DNA of 64,000 nt from Symsagittifera roscoffensis (taxonomy: Eukaryota; Xenacoelomorpha; Acoela; Convolutidae). The DNA is taken from positions 61,667,850 through 61,731,849 of the forward strand of contig NC_087063.1 in NCBI RefSeq assembly GCF_963678635.1, written 5' to 3'. This document shows positions 36,271 through 45,322 of this stretch, one piece after another; position 1 is the stretch's first letter; every line of letters begins with the position of its first letter. The notes below the pieces were generated by a model. It made no database searches. It was not told the DNA's origin and saw nothing but the letters and a program-made list of their open reading frames with translations. Made by a program: the position numbers and the translations under genes.

Positions 36271-37115
36271 CCTAGAAAATCAAGAATTTCATTTTTGAGT
36301 GTAACAAAGCTAAAAATATTTATAGGTGAGATATCTTGTGGTCGGTATTTTTCACCGTTTAGATATATATAGTCTTTAATGTCTTTAAAATATCCGCTAT
36401 AGTCTTGTGTATAAATATCTGCAAATCCTGCGGTTTCGGCAAGTTTGCGTAAGTTTTGGTCAATTGATTGTCTTTGTATAGTGTCCATTTGTGTTAATAA
36501 TTCTTGGAATTGTTGTGTTCTAATGTGATGTTGGATATCGGATTTTGAATATATTCCAATTGACTGTAGGTCAATATTTGGGTTTCGAGCAATAGCTCTA
36601 ATGCTTTCAGGTGAAATTTTTTTGAGTGACTGCATTAATGTGGGATATGGGGTAAGAAGGTAATATTTATCTTCATCAGGGTTCAGTTGTACTACATTGT
36701 GGCTATTTTCTGATCCACATGGGACTGCGGTATCCCAGAAATAGGTTCGTCTTGAAAGTGTGTCAACGAAATGTACTTTATTCTTATAAAAGATAGGAAT
36801 TCTTTTATAGCATCGTTTATCTTCAAAAACATATAGTGGTGATACTTTTTTGGTACAGGTATAGAACCATAAAATGTTTTCTTCATAGTCTAAAAAATTT
36901 GATCTATTTCCTGATAGTAAATATCCTGCGTAGGGTATTTTTAATACTGCTAGTGCAAGTGATTGTAGGATTTGTGTCCTTTCTAATTCGCATAGTTGGT
37001 GAAGTGTTTCTAATTCAGAGAGTGACATTTCTTGAAAAATTCGGCTAATTGTGTAGTCTAATTTCATATCAAGGTGAATATCATAGTGGATATTACCGAA
37101 ATATGTACTATTCAT
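36258..37115 (-). pseudogene. Envelope glycoprotein, third segment (285 codons)
   Basis: It contains LHQLCELERTQILQSLALAV, an AGYLLSGNRSNFLDYEENIL region, WFYTCTKKVSPLYVFEDKRC-type spacing (C-x13-C followed by YKRIPIFY), FVDTLSRRTYFW and AVPCGS. In class III-type env proteins of this sort the matching stretch is 'C ... helix ... GE ... C ... CY-x-x-[IL]-P-[IV]-x-[FY] ... F-x-[DN]-x-x-[ST]R ... C', which is why I am fairly sure of the family. The end FLGWPY overlaps the start of the transmembrane segment ORF. Confidence 0.72.
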
Positions 37116-37159
37116 TAGTGATAGTTCTTGTAAACGTGTGCTTCTAGTGTTATGAGGCT

Positions 37160-37702
37160 TTAGATGTCCACCAGGTTGACCTTTACTTTTTGAAAATCAA
37201 CTGGTATATATGATGTTCCTTCGTTTATAGGGTGACTTGTGGCGTATGGGTCGATTTTTACTTTTCCAGTGGTCATGTCGAATCCTTTTTCGTATTCAAC
37301 TAATATTTCGGAGTATTGTGTTTTGTGAAGTGGATTTCTGTATTTACATGCAAGTTCTGTTTCTTGATATATTTGAAAACGTGTCAATTTATTTTCTATA
37401 TTGTGTATGTTTCTAAAATTAGAACTTTGTTTTCGTGATGGATTTACTTGTTCATATGGGATTGATTGTATAAAATATTTTTCGTGAAATTTTATCATAC
37501 GAGCGTGTATTTTTGCTACTTGAAATGTTGTACATGTGTCTTCGGGGAACCAAACAATTGTTGCTTGTGTCCGTGTTGTAGGGTCACAATAGCCTTGATC
37601 GTTTTTACAGGGTAATCTAATTCCTTGATAGATCATTGTGTTGTCAGATAAATCGCGTGTGAGTTGTATTTTTTCGAGTTGTATTTTCCAATCGAAAAAC
37701 AT
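37160..37702 (-). pseudogene. Envelope glycoprotein, second segment (180 codons)
   Basis: The frame is open a little upstream of ATG 37702 and carries the next Cys cluster: IRLPCKNDQGYCDPTTRTQA, then VWFPEDTC. The pattern C-x6-C ... T-x-V-W ... C is one I associate with chuvirus-like and BEL/Pao env glycoproteins. Later comes ETELACKYRN. A single-base frame change near 37150 leads into the third segment. Confidence 0.65.
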
Positions 37703-37755
37703 GATTTCTTGATATCCTTTATTTTTTGTGTCTGCTTTGCAGTTTGATGGGTTAT

Positions 37756-38364
37756 TTATACCAATGTGTGGTATCCAGTGTTTATCGTGTATGTCATAAG
37801 TAATCTTCCGTGTGCGCCGTTGTATGGGTATTTTTCATCTAGTTTTATATGTCCTTGATATCTTTCAAGTTCTGCTTGATGTACAGAATCTGCAAAAACT
37901 TGGAAATATACTAATTTTCTATCTTTGATTTTATTTCTTGTGATATTTAGTCTGAGTAACTCGTTTTTACAATCTTCGGGATTGAGATGTAAAAGTCGTT
38001 CGATATTACTCTGGTAGAATGATTCGTGGTCAAGTCGGTCTTTATTTCCATTTGAGACTTGTGAACAATGTACTTTCTTTTCAGAAAATGTTGCTGTGAA
38101 TTTATATCCTATGACTGTTGTTGCTCGGGCTTTTGAATAAAGTGTCGCTATTACATTTGTAGTTTCTATAGCTTGTGGTTCTGTTTCGCATTGTGATACT
38201 TGATTTATTGCATACTTGTGTAGTGTTTTTTGTTCATTTTCTTCACAATCGTAATGTGTTACTAATAAATCTTGGGGTCCTGTGCGGGGGGAAGGGTTTA
38301 TGTTCTGATTGGAGATTGCTAGAAAAAAGAGTTGGAGAAAAATTAATATTTTTAGAATATACAT
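37756..38364 (-). pseudogene. Envelope glycoprotein, N-terminal part (signal peptide), frameshifted after residue 202
   Basis: It begins MYILKILIFLQLFFLAI, a clear signal peptide. A Cys-patterned ectodomain follows: VTHYDCEEN, VSQCETEP, KKVHCSQVS, NPEDCKNELL. The 'YDC ... C ... C' start and spacing resemble the class III (gB/rhabdovirus-like) glycoproteins of chuvirus-type negative-strand viruses, versions of which have been captured as env by other LTR retrotransposons. The frame changes by one base near 37760 and continues at 37702. This is a viral-type entry protein in a broken state and is described here only as found. Confidence 0.68.
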
Positions 38365-39461
38365 GTGTATGATAATCCTGAGTATGGGTTATAAAATGTG
38401 ATGTAACCAATTGTCTTTTTGGTATATCTGTCGTATTTGTATATTACTTCAGTTGTTATTAATGGTGGTGGTAGTGATTGAGCTGTTATATTTGGCGGGT
38501 TTAATGGGTAGGGATGTTGAGTAATGTTGTTTAGTTTAACCGTTATTTCAAATTTTAATTGTAGACTATTTTGTTGGAGTATTTGGATGTTATGATCACG
38601 AATGTCTTCGTGGATGTCTTGTCGGTATTGTAGTCTATTGAGTGCCCAGTTGTGGAGTCGGTTACTTTCTGGGTGTTGTCCAAATAATGGTGGAGGTGCT
38701 GTGAATGTATTCCAGTCTAGTCTTAAAGGAATATTTGTTGATGATTGTTCTCGATATCTAGCGTCGAGGTTATTTGGGAAATTTAAGTTTAAAGGCGGTG
38801 GTGAAATCTGGCTTATTGATGGTGTTGATGGTAGTGATAATGTTTCTGGTAGTGATGAGGATGTTGTTGTATCCGTAGAAATATCTATTGGATCATTGAT
38901 TAAATTTGGTTCACCTTGTGTGAATGAATGTGTTGTCCAATATGGTAGTCGTGATGTTTGGTTTGTGGGGTTAAAGGGATTTTCACGAATTTGTTCAGAT
39001 GTTGGTGTTGAACCTAAGTAATCTGAGGGTAGGCTTGAGGTGCTACGTTGTGAAAGAAGCGTAGGGGTTTCTGGTAATATACCAATGGGGTTTTCTGGAG
39101 TACTTTGTGATGGGGATTGAGGTATATCAAAATGAACTCGGGGAGTTTGAAAATTTCTGTTTCGTCGAGGATGTATAATTTGTCTATTTATTTCGACTGT
39201 ATTTTGGTTTTGACTAGGATTTCGTATTCTACTTAATTCTTGTGGTAGTGTTGGGTATAAGTTATATGTTGGTTCGCTTAGAGGTGCTTGTCGTTGAACT
39301 GGTTCTAGTGGTTCAGATAAGCGAGCGTGTCGTTCTTCAAAGGTATATGGGTTGAAAGGAAATTCGTGTGGATGTTTGGGGGTTTTGGGTAGTTGAAGGT
39401 GGTGTTGGGTTATCTTGGGATGATGTCGGTGAAGACTGACTGAGTGATTGTTGGTTAGCAA
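38352..39461 (-). CDS. Proline-rich accessory ORF of unknown function (369 codons, intact)
   Basis: Intact ORF after the pol region. Residues 1-220 are rich in Pro, Ser, Thr and Asn (LSEPLEPVQRQAPLSEP, SQSTPENPIGILPETPT). The last 130 look folded (LDWNTFTAPPPLFGQHPESN, HNWALNRLQYRQDIHEDI, LKFEITVKLNNI, TKKTIGYITFYNPYSG). It ends 13 bp inside the start of the envelope ORF, suggesting translation from the same message. The shape (disordered N-terminus, folded C-terminus) matches the 602-codon ORF, although I see no direct sequence similarity. A matrix-like or phosphoprotein-like role is only a guess. Confidence 0.6.
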   Translation of the reverse strand: MLTNNHSVSLHRHHPKITQHHLQLPKTPKHPHEFPFNPYTFEERHARLSEPLEPVQRQAPLSEPTYNLYPTLPQELSRIRNPSQNQNTVEINRQIIHPRRNRNFQTPRVHFDIPQSPSQSTPENPIGILPETPTLLSQRSTSSLPSDYLGSTPTSEQIRENPFNPTNQTSRLPYWTTHSFTQGEPNLINDPIDISTDTTTSSSLPETLSLPSTPSISQISPPPLNLNFPNNLDARYREQSSTNIPLRLDWNTFTAPPPLFGQHPESNRLHNWALNRLQYRQDIHEDIRDHNIQILQQNSLQLKFEITVKLNNITQHPYPLNPPNITAQSLPPPLITTEVIYKYDRYTKKTIGYITFYNPYSGLSYTCIF

Positions 39462-39487
39462 TCTTTGATGGTTTTTTATTTATTCTT

Positions 39488-39676
39488 TTAGTGGAAAAAT
39501 TTATGTTTATTATAGTATTCTTCTAGAAAAAGAATTAGGAGGATTGTTGCTAGGGCGAATTTGATGATTGCTTTCTTTATACATTTGCATATTGTCAAGA
39601 TGAGGGATGATAGAAATGTTATAAAAATTACAAATAGTAAAAAAATATCTGTTCTACTAAAAATGGTTCGTATCAT
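39488..39676 (-). CDS. Small membrane protein ORF of the Ty3-like element (62 codons)
   Basis: The sequence has two hydrophobic segments, IFLLFVIFITFLSSLILTI (residues about 11-29) and FALATILLILFL (about 41-52), joined by a basic CKCIKKAIIK loop. It starts directly at the head of the accessory gene cluster and ends 26 bp before the Pro-rich ORF. It may be a viroporin-like protein, or chance in an AT-rich frame. No homology is recognised. Confidence 0.4.
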   Translation of the reverse strand: MIRTIFSRTDIFLLFVIFITFLSSLILTICKCIKKAIIKFALATILLILFLEEYYNKHKFFH

Positions 39677-40499
39677 TCAGATAAGTTTTGTGAATCGTAC
39701 CTGTGGATATAGTCAATAGCTTTCGAAAGTTGGAGGTATAGTTCAAATATGGAATAGAAAATTTAAAAAAATATTGCAAAAAATGATTAAGATTATTACA
39801 AAAGATTCAAAGGTATCAAAAAGAAATATGATTAAAAATTTAAATATCGTTAAAAAGTTTATAAGAATGTTAAGAATTATGTTGACTGGTCGAGAGAAGA
39901 GCATTTAAGAAATGGCTTCTTGATCGAATATTTTTTGGTGTTTGAGGCAATTTTCAAGTGTGGTCGAAATATTTATTGGTTTTTTTGACAAGTGGGTTGA
40001 GTTTTGTGAAAAGTTGTTGGGGGCAAATTTTATGGTGATCGGGAGGTCTTCTTTTTCTTTATTTTTATTTGTCAAATGATCTGGGGTATTTTTGAGATTT
40101 TTATACTTTAGGCTAATTAAAATGGTCGTTCTTTTACTTTAGGCTAATTTAACATATTTGTTTGGGGGGTTTTTGAGGTCTGACATGGGGAAATATTGTT
40201 GATCTTTGGTTTATTAGATAAGGGAGGGTTATGATATTATGGTGATATTTATTTTAGTTGTCAAGTTGGAATGGTTTGCTTATTTTTGACCTGGAGGTCG
40301 CAAAGTTATAGTTATAGATATGCCTGGAGTTTCAATATCGTTCGTCTAGTTGACTTGTGCTATAATTAGAGAAGGTGACGGATTGGATGAATCCTATTGG
40401 CTAATTATGAACTAGAGTCGCTGCGTGTTTTTCAGCATGTTATTTTGAAAAATGAAAGTTCAAAATATTTCAGAGGTGCAAAAATTATGAAATATAAAA
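39677..40499 (-). other. Non-coding interval between integrase and the accessory genes
   Basis: 823 bp without a usable ORF on the element's strand. A short phrase (TTTTACTTTAGGCTAATT) is repeated 31 bp apart near 40106 and 40137. It may hold the splice acceptor or promoter for a subgenomic env-type RNA, but I cannot identify one by eye. Confidence 0.4.
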
Positions 40500-41345
40500 T
40501 TAAAGCTGTTTTTGAAATTCGACTTTCTTTAATATTTTAGATTGTGGGATGAATGTTTTATAGTTTTTACGTGGTTGGTTTCTAAGTCGTGATGACTGTC
40601 TATGTTCTGATTTGTCGATTTGTTCTTGGGGTATTATTTTTTCTGTCAATTTTCTATTTTTTCTTTCTTTTTGAGGTATATTTTGATCTAGCTTTTTTGT
40701 ATTGTTTTTTGTTGTAGTTGATTTTTTATTTTGATTTTCGAGATGAATGTCATGTTGTTCCTTTGTTTTATTCTCCGTATGTGGGATATTTTGAATAACT
40801 TTTAAACCTGTGAAAGAATATAATTGAGTTAGTTCGCGTAGTGCGTATTCTTTTGGGTAATAAGGTAATAGATTGTTTCGATGTTGAACAAATTCTTTTT
40901 TGTCTGAGTCGGTGATTTTATATGTGACATCAGTGGGTTTGGCAATTATTTGGTATGGTCCTTTACGAAGGGGTTGTAATTTTTTAGAGATTCCTTTTTG
41001 AGTGTTAAAATTGGGTATTAAAACAAATGTTCCAATTTTTAAATCGGAGGCTGGTGTAAAGCGTGAATTTATTTGTTCATAAATGTTTTGCCTTTGTAAC
41101 AACTTTTTTGTTACTTTTTGGTAAATTTCATTGTGCTTTTTATCTCTGTTTAAAATCCATTCGGTGTGTGTACCGGAGGCTAATTTAAGAATTTGTGGGT
41201 GATGAAAATGATCTTCTTCGTGTGTGTGTAAAGGTAGGTTATAACAAATTGAGTCTTTATTCGGTTGGCAATGACTTTGTGCATTTTTATGAGAGTTTGC
41301 TGTAAATAATTGGTTTGCGTGGCTTTTGATTAAAAACCATTTCAT
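40500..41345 (-). CDS. Integrase C-terminal region with GPY module
   Basis: 281 codons as an open frame; the first 20 or so overlap the core in another frame and are probably not translated. It contains IGTFVLIPNFN, KLQPLRKGPYQIIAKPTDVT and VQHRNNLLPYYP, i.e. the GPF/Y module that follows the core in gypsy-type and retroviral integrases. It ends with about 100 residues of Lys/Gln/Asn-rich tail, with RQSSRLRNQPRKNYK near the end. No chromodomain is recognised. A single frame change near 41290 separates it from the core. Confidence 0.85.
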   Translation of the reverse strand: MKWFLIKSHANQLFTANSHKNAQSHCQPNKDSICYNLPLHTHEEDHFHHPQILKLASGTHTEWILNRDKKHNEIYQKVTKKLLQRQNIYEQINSRFTPASDLKIGTFVLIPNFNTQKGISKKLQPLRKGPYQIIAKPTDVTYKITDSDKKEFVQHRNNLLPYYPKEYALRELTQLYSFTGLKVIQNIPHTENKTKEQHDIHLENQNKKSTTTKNNTKKLDQNIPQKERKNRKLTEKIIPQEQIDKSEHRQSSRLRNQPRKNYKTFIPQSKILKKVEFQKQL

Positions 41346-41730
41346 ATGGTGACATTCCTAGAGTTGTCGTGATTTGTGAATTATATGCTAAGGGAAATAG
41401 TTTTACATCTGCTGACCATTCGGTGTATTTTGTATCATTTCCATTGATGATACATCTAAGATATTCTTGTAGTGAACGGTTCATACCTTCGACTAAGCCG
41501 TTTGTCCAAGGTGCGTGAGATGTACGTGGTTTGTGTTTGATGTTATATAAATGACATAGTGTGATGATTTCATTATTTATGAATTCCGTACCGTTGTCTG
41601 TAACTAAAATTTCTGGTAGTCCGAATTTGGCTATCCAGTGTTCATAAAGTGTTGTGTAAGCGTAATAAGCGTTACAATGTGGTACTGGGTTAAGTGCTAC
41701 ATAATGTGTAAATGCGTCAACAATTACCAT
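41287..41730 (-). CDS. Integrase catalytic core of the Ty3-like element
   Basis: 147 codons carrying the DDE triad: the first Asp in VDAFTHYVAL (residue 4), the second in VTDNGTEF, and the Glu in GLVEGMNRSL, with 35 residues between the second Asp and Glu. The sequence HAPWTNGLVEGMNRSLQEYL is characteristic of gypsy-type integrases. It ends with LGMSPYEMVFNQKPR and runs out of frame within a few residues, where the C-terminal ORF takes over (58 bp overlap). Confidence 0.92.
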   Translation of the reverse strand: MVIVDAFTHYVALNPVPHCNAYYAYTTLYEHWIAKFGLPEILVTDNGTEFINNEIITLCHLYNIKHKPRTSHAPWTNGLVEGMNRSLQEYLRCIINGNDTKYTEWSADVKLFPLAYNSQITTTLGMSPYEMVFNQKPRKPIIYSKLS

Positions 41731-41776
41731 AATGTAGGAGTTTCCTTCGGATGATGGTGAAATTGGTCCTTTTGTA

Positions 41777-43009
41777 TCAAATGAAATACTTTTGTATCAA
41801 TGAAAAGTCTTGTTTTTGTGCTATTTGTTTTTGATTTGGATAAGGTTTATTTAGCTGACATACTATACAATCATTGCATAGTACTTTTATCCAAATTGGT
41901 GCATTTGGAAAATAAAAATTTTGTATGAAATTTGAATATGTTTTCTCTGATCCAGAGTGTCCTTTAATGTTTTGTGTATGTGAGATATTAAAAGCTATGA
42001 GAATCATACTTAAAGGGAGACAGGGAACTGTAGATTCATTTAATTGGTATTCTAGAAGGTCTGTGTTTTCATTAATTGTTGTATTATTAAATTTTCGAAA
42101 ATATCGGAGGAGTGTTTTATTTCCTAATATTGTTGTATCTGCCTTTACGGGTTTAGTTTTATATTTGTGCCATGATTTTAGTTGTCTAATTATTGGGTCA
42201 AGATTTTGATATTGTTTCAAAATATTAATTGTAATTTTATCTGTTGGGGGGAGAAAAATGTTTTCTATTTCTAATTTAGATAAAGGAATTGCATCAAGTG
42301 GGTCATGGAGGTCAAAAACTTGATTTATTGTGTATTTTGAATCGTTTGTTTGCGGTCCTGATAAATTTATTTTATCAGTTAGATTTTCTTTTTCAATTAA
42401 CGGAAAAAGGTCTTTTTTATGCGGGTGTTGTTTTACTCTTTTTTGTTGGGTGTTATTTTTTATCCATTGTGAATATGGAATTGGTTTAAAAGTTGATGTT
42501 CCAAGTAGATCAACTTTGTAGTGGTTATTTTGGCAATCTAAATAAAGTGGGAAGTGTTGTAGATTATTTATTTGTGATTGTTCAACGTCAGTTTTTACTG
42601 CATATTTGCATTCTAGTCGGGGTGATGTTTTGTTTTCTGCAAGGTTAAATTTTATATTTTTGGGTATTTCAACTGTAGTTTTACGTGTAAGTAATTCAGG
42701 TGGTGTATTTCGACTTAAAGTGTCTGGTAATGCAAGATTCTTTCCTGCTGTCCAAACTATATGTAAGTTTGGGAATTTCATTAGAATTAATTGAAATTTG
42801 TGAACTCTGTGATTTGGATTAGATTTTTGTGTAAAGAGTAAAATGATTGGTTTGTGATCTGTGAATAGAACTGTTGGATGTTTTGATCCAAGTATCAGAA
42901 ATTCATATTCTGTTAGTGTATATATTATGGCTGTACATTCTCTCATTAGAGTTGAGAGTCGTAGCTCTGCTTGAGTGAATAATCGAGAATTTGCTGATAT
43001 AAGATTCAT
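41777..43009 (-). CDS. RNase H remainder and integrase N-terminal domain of the Ty3-like element
   Basis: 410 codons. RNase H motifs: AELRLSTLMRECTAII with the catalytic Glu, FTDHKPIILLF with Asp, then FPNLHIVWTAGKNLALPDTL near residue 110, the family's 'VxGKxNxxADxLSR' end. About 200 residues of linker follow. The integrase zinc domain near the end has H-x6-H (SHTQNIKGH) and C-x2-C (CNDC). The frame breaks just after residue 400, where an imperfect duplication of CTTTTGTATCA (41775-41805) shifts the frame before the integrase core. Confidence 0.88.
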   Translation of the reverse strand: MNLISANSRLFTQAELRLSTLMRECTAIIYTLTEYEFLILGSKHPTVLFTDHKPIILLFTQKSNPNHRVHKFQLILMKFPNLHIVWTAGKNLALPDTLSRNTPPELLTRKTTVEIPKNIKFNLAENKTSPRLECKYAVKTDVEQSQINNLQHFPLYLDCQNNHYKVDLLGTSTFKPIPYSQWIKNNTQQKRVKQHPHKKDLFPLIEKENLTDKINLSGPQTNDSKYTINQVFDLHDPLDAIPLSKLEIENIFLPPTDKITINILKQYQNLDPIIRQLKSWHKYKTKPVKADTTILGNKTLLRYFRKFNNTTINENTDLLEYQLNESTVPCLPLSMILIAFNISHTQNIKGHSGSEKTYSNFIQNFYFPNAPIWIKVLCNDCIVCQLNKPYPNQKQIAQKQDFSLIQKYFI

Positions 43010-43040
43010 TTTGTTTGTGCCATTGTGTGATTGTAATAAT

Positions 43041-43609
43041 GTTGTCTAATTATTGGGTCAAGATTTTGATATTGTTTCAAAATATTAATTGTAATTTTAT
43101 CTGTTGGGGGGAGAAAAATGTTTTCTATTTCTAATTTAGATAAAGGAATTGCATCAAGTGGGTCATGGAGGTCAAAAACTTGATTTATTGTGTATTTTGA
43201 ATCGTTTGTTTGCGGTCCTGATAAATTTATTTTATCAGTTAGATTTTCTTTTTCAATTAACGGAAAAAGGTCTTTTTTATGCGGGTGTTGTTTTACTTTT
43301 TTTTGTTGGGTGTTATTTTTTATCCATTGTGAATATGGAATTGGTTTAAAAGTTTATGTTTCAAGTAGATCAACTTCGTAGTGGTTATTTTGGCAATCTA
43401 AATAAAGTGGGAAGTGTTGTAGATTATTTATTTGTGATTGTTCAACGTCAGTTTTTACTGCATATTTGCATTCTAGTCGGGGTGATGTTTTGTTTTCTGC
43501 AAGGTAAAATTTTATATTTTTGGGTATTTCAACTGTAGTTTTACGTGTAAGTAATTCAGGTGGTGTATTTCGACTTAAAGTGTCTGGTAATGCAAGATTC
43601 TTTCCTGCT
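43041..43609 (-). repeat. Inserted second copy of a 569 bp pol segment
   Basis: 43041-43609 matches 42181-42749 without indels at an offset of 860 bp, with five substitutions. The duplicated piece encodes the RNase H-integrase linker (GKNLALPDTLSRNTP through the DPIIRQL region). It sits inside RNase H, separating the CDVSNFG strand from the rest of that domain. At its outer edge TCGATGCCAAAATT is itself duplicated in tandem (43610-43640). Template switching during reverse transcription would explain it. An assembly artefact is possible, but the five differences argue against a simple collapse error. Confidence 0.9.
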
Positions 43610-43615
43610 TCGATG

Positions 43616-45322
43616 CCAAAATTTTGCTTCGATGCCAAAATTCGAAACATCGCACATTGCATAGAATGGTTGATTTGGATCTGGAATTGTATTCGAAATT
43701 TGTTCAGTTAAGAGTTTTTTAATTTCTTCAAGTCGTGCTTGATGTTCTGTGTTCCATTCAAAATTATTTTGTTGTCTAAGTATATTATAGAATGGTCTTA
43801 GGTATAATTACATTTTATAGACATATTTGCTTAAAAAGTTTAACATTCCAAGGAATTCTTGGATTTTCTTTTTGTTTGTTGGTGGTTGGAGCTTCTGAAT
43901 AGCATCAATGCGTGATTTTAATGGAGTGATTGTTTTTCTTTCTATATTGTGTCCTAAGAATTTAACTCGTGTTAAAAAGAAGTGTGATTTATCGGGGCGG
44001 CCTTCAGATTTTCGTTCTGAAGTATTTTGTGATAGTGTTCTAAAACATTAAACATTTCTTCTTTTGTCTGTGATTGCATAAAAACATCGTCTAAATAGGT
44101 GATTGCGTTTTTATTGAGTATTAGTGGTCTAAAAATTTTACTCATAAAAGCTGAAAATGCTGCTGGTCCCATGGATATTCCATAGAATAGGCATTTGAAT
44201 TCATATTGCTGATTTCCAATAACAAATTGTGTTAAGCGTCGCGATTGTTCATCTAGTGACATTTGATTATATGCACTATTCAAAGTATTGATTATATGCT
44301 CTATTCTGCGGTTGTAAAGTAACATGTATTGGTTCAATAGGCCAATTGCATTTTGATTCGTCTATTAGTGAATTAAGATATCTAGCGTCTAGAACTATTT
44401 TTAATGATTCTCCTTTTGCTAGGATGATAACAGGGTTGATAAATGTGTTACCTTTTGGTTGTTCTTCTTTGTTTACCGGTGATATAATTTTGTATTGTTC
44501 TAAAATATCGAGTAATCTGTTCACTTTATCGTGTAAATGAATTGGTACTTTACTTGCTCTTTGTTTTTTGAAAACTGCGTCAGGTTTTAATGGGAGATGT
44601 AGTGATGAACTAATTTTGCCAACATCAAATTTGGATGTTGCATAGACTGATGAATATTTTATTAGCTGTTTGGCTAACTTATCAAATTCGTCTTGTGAAT
44701 GTTGGAAGTTAAACATTGTTAAAAATTTCTGTTGATTCTCTGTATAGTTATTTATGTTGAATGTAGGTTTGAAATATGGGGTTTTTGTGAAATAATCTGT
44801 ATTTCTTTTTTCATTACTTATTATATTATTTATGGATAATTCTTCATTAAGAATTGTGGATTGACAAATATCTAATAATTGGAGTATATTATTTACGCGG
44901 TATGCTTTTTCGTGTACTGGTGATATCGTAGCGTTGGTTTCGCAATATCCCAAAAGTCCTAAAGGTAATGTTACTTGATAGGGTGTATTATTGTATACAT
45001 GTAACGAAATAATATCTGAATTCGAGTTTTTCAAATATTTTATGGATGAAATTGTGATTTTGAAAAATTTATGGATAGGTTTGAATTCAAAGTCTGACAT
45101 ATAGAGTTGTTGTTTATTTTGTTTTTTATCATATTGGTGAACTTGTTTTATTGAAAAATTATATATGTTTCCTGATAGTGGTTTCAAGTGTTTTCTTTGT
45201 TGGTTATATATTGGATAAAATTTTGAAAAGAATAGTGGTTGTTTATTTAATCTTTGGAAAAATGTTAGGGATGTGTCTTTTGTTTTTGTGTATTTATCTT
45301 TGATTAGTATTTTACTATTCAA
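43616..45322 (-). pseudogene. Reverse transcriptase (and first part of RNase H) of the Ty3-like element, frameshifted
   Basis: 45322-44276 holds a linker of about 225 residues and then the RT fingers (KVPIHLHDKVNRLLDILEQY, NPVIILAKGESLKIVLDARY). The next part, 44337-43972, is shifted by +1 and holds the palm: SAYNQMSLD, FYGISMGPAAFSAFM and the catalytic YLDD (residues 81-84 of that ORF). The frame returns near 43998 (LGHN, then an IQEFLGMLNF thumb motif), meets a stop near 43820, and runs on to the RNase H start (FYAMCDVSNFGI). The two shifts compensate each other. Where family members have LDLxSAYxQ this copy reads TLNSAYNQ, so the first catalytic Asp seems missing. Confidence 0.88.

Noticed and set aside
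38602-39021. 139-codon plus-strand ORF
   Set aside because: Antisense shadow of the intact Pro-rich gene on the minus strand.
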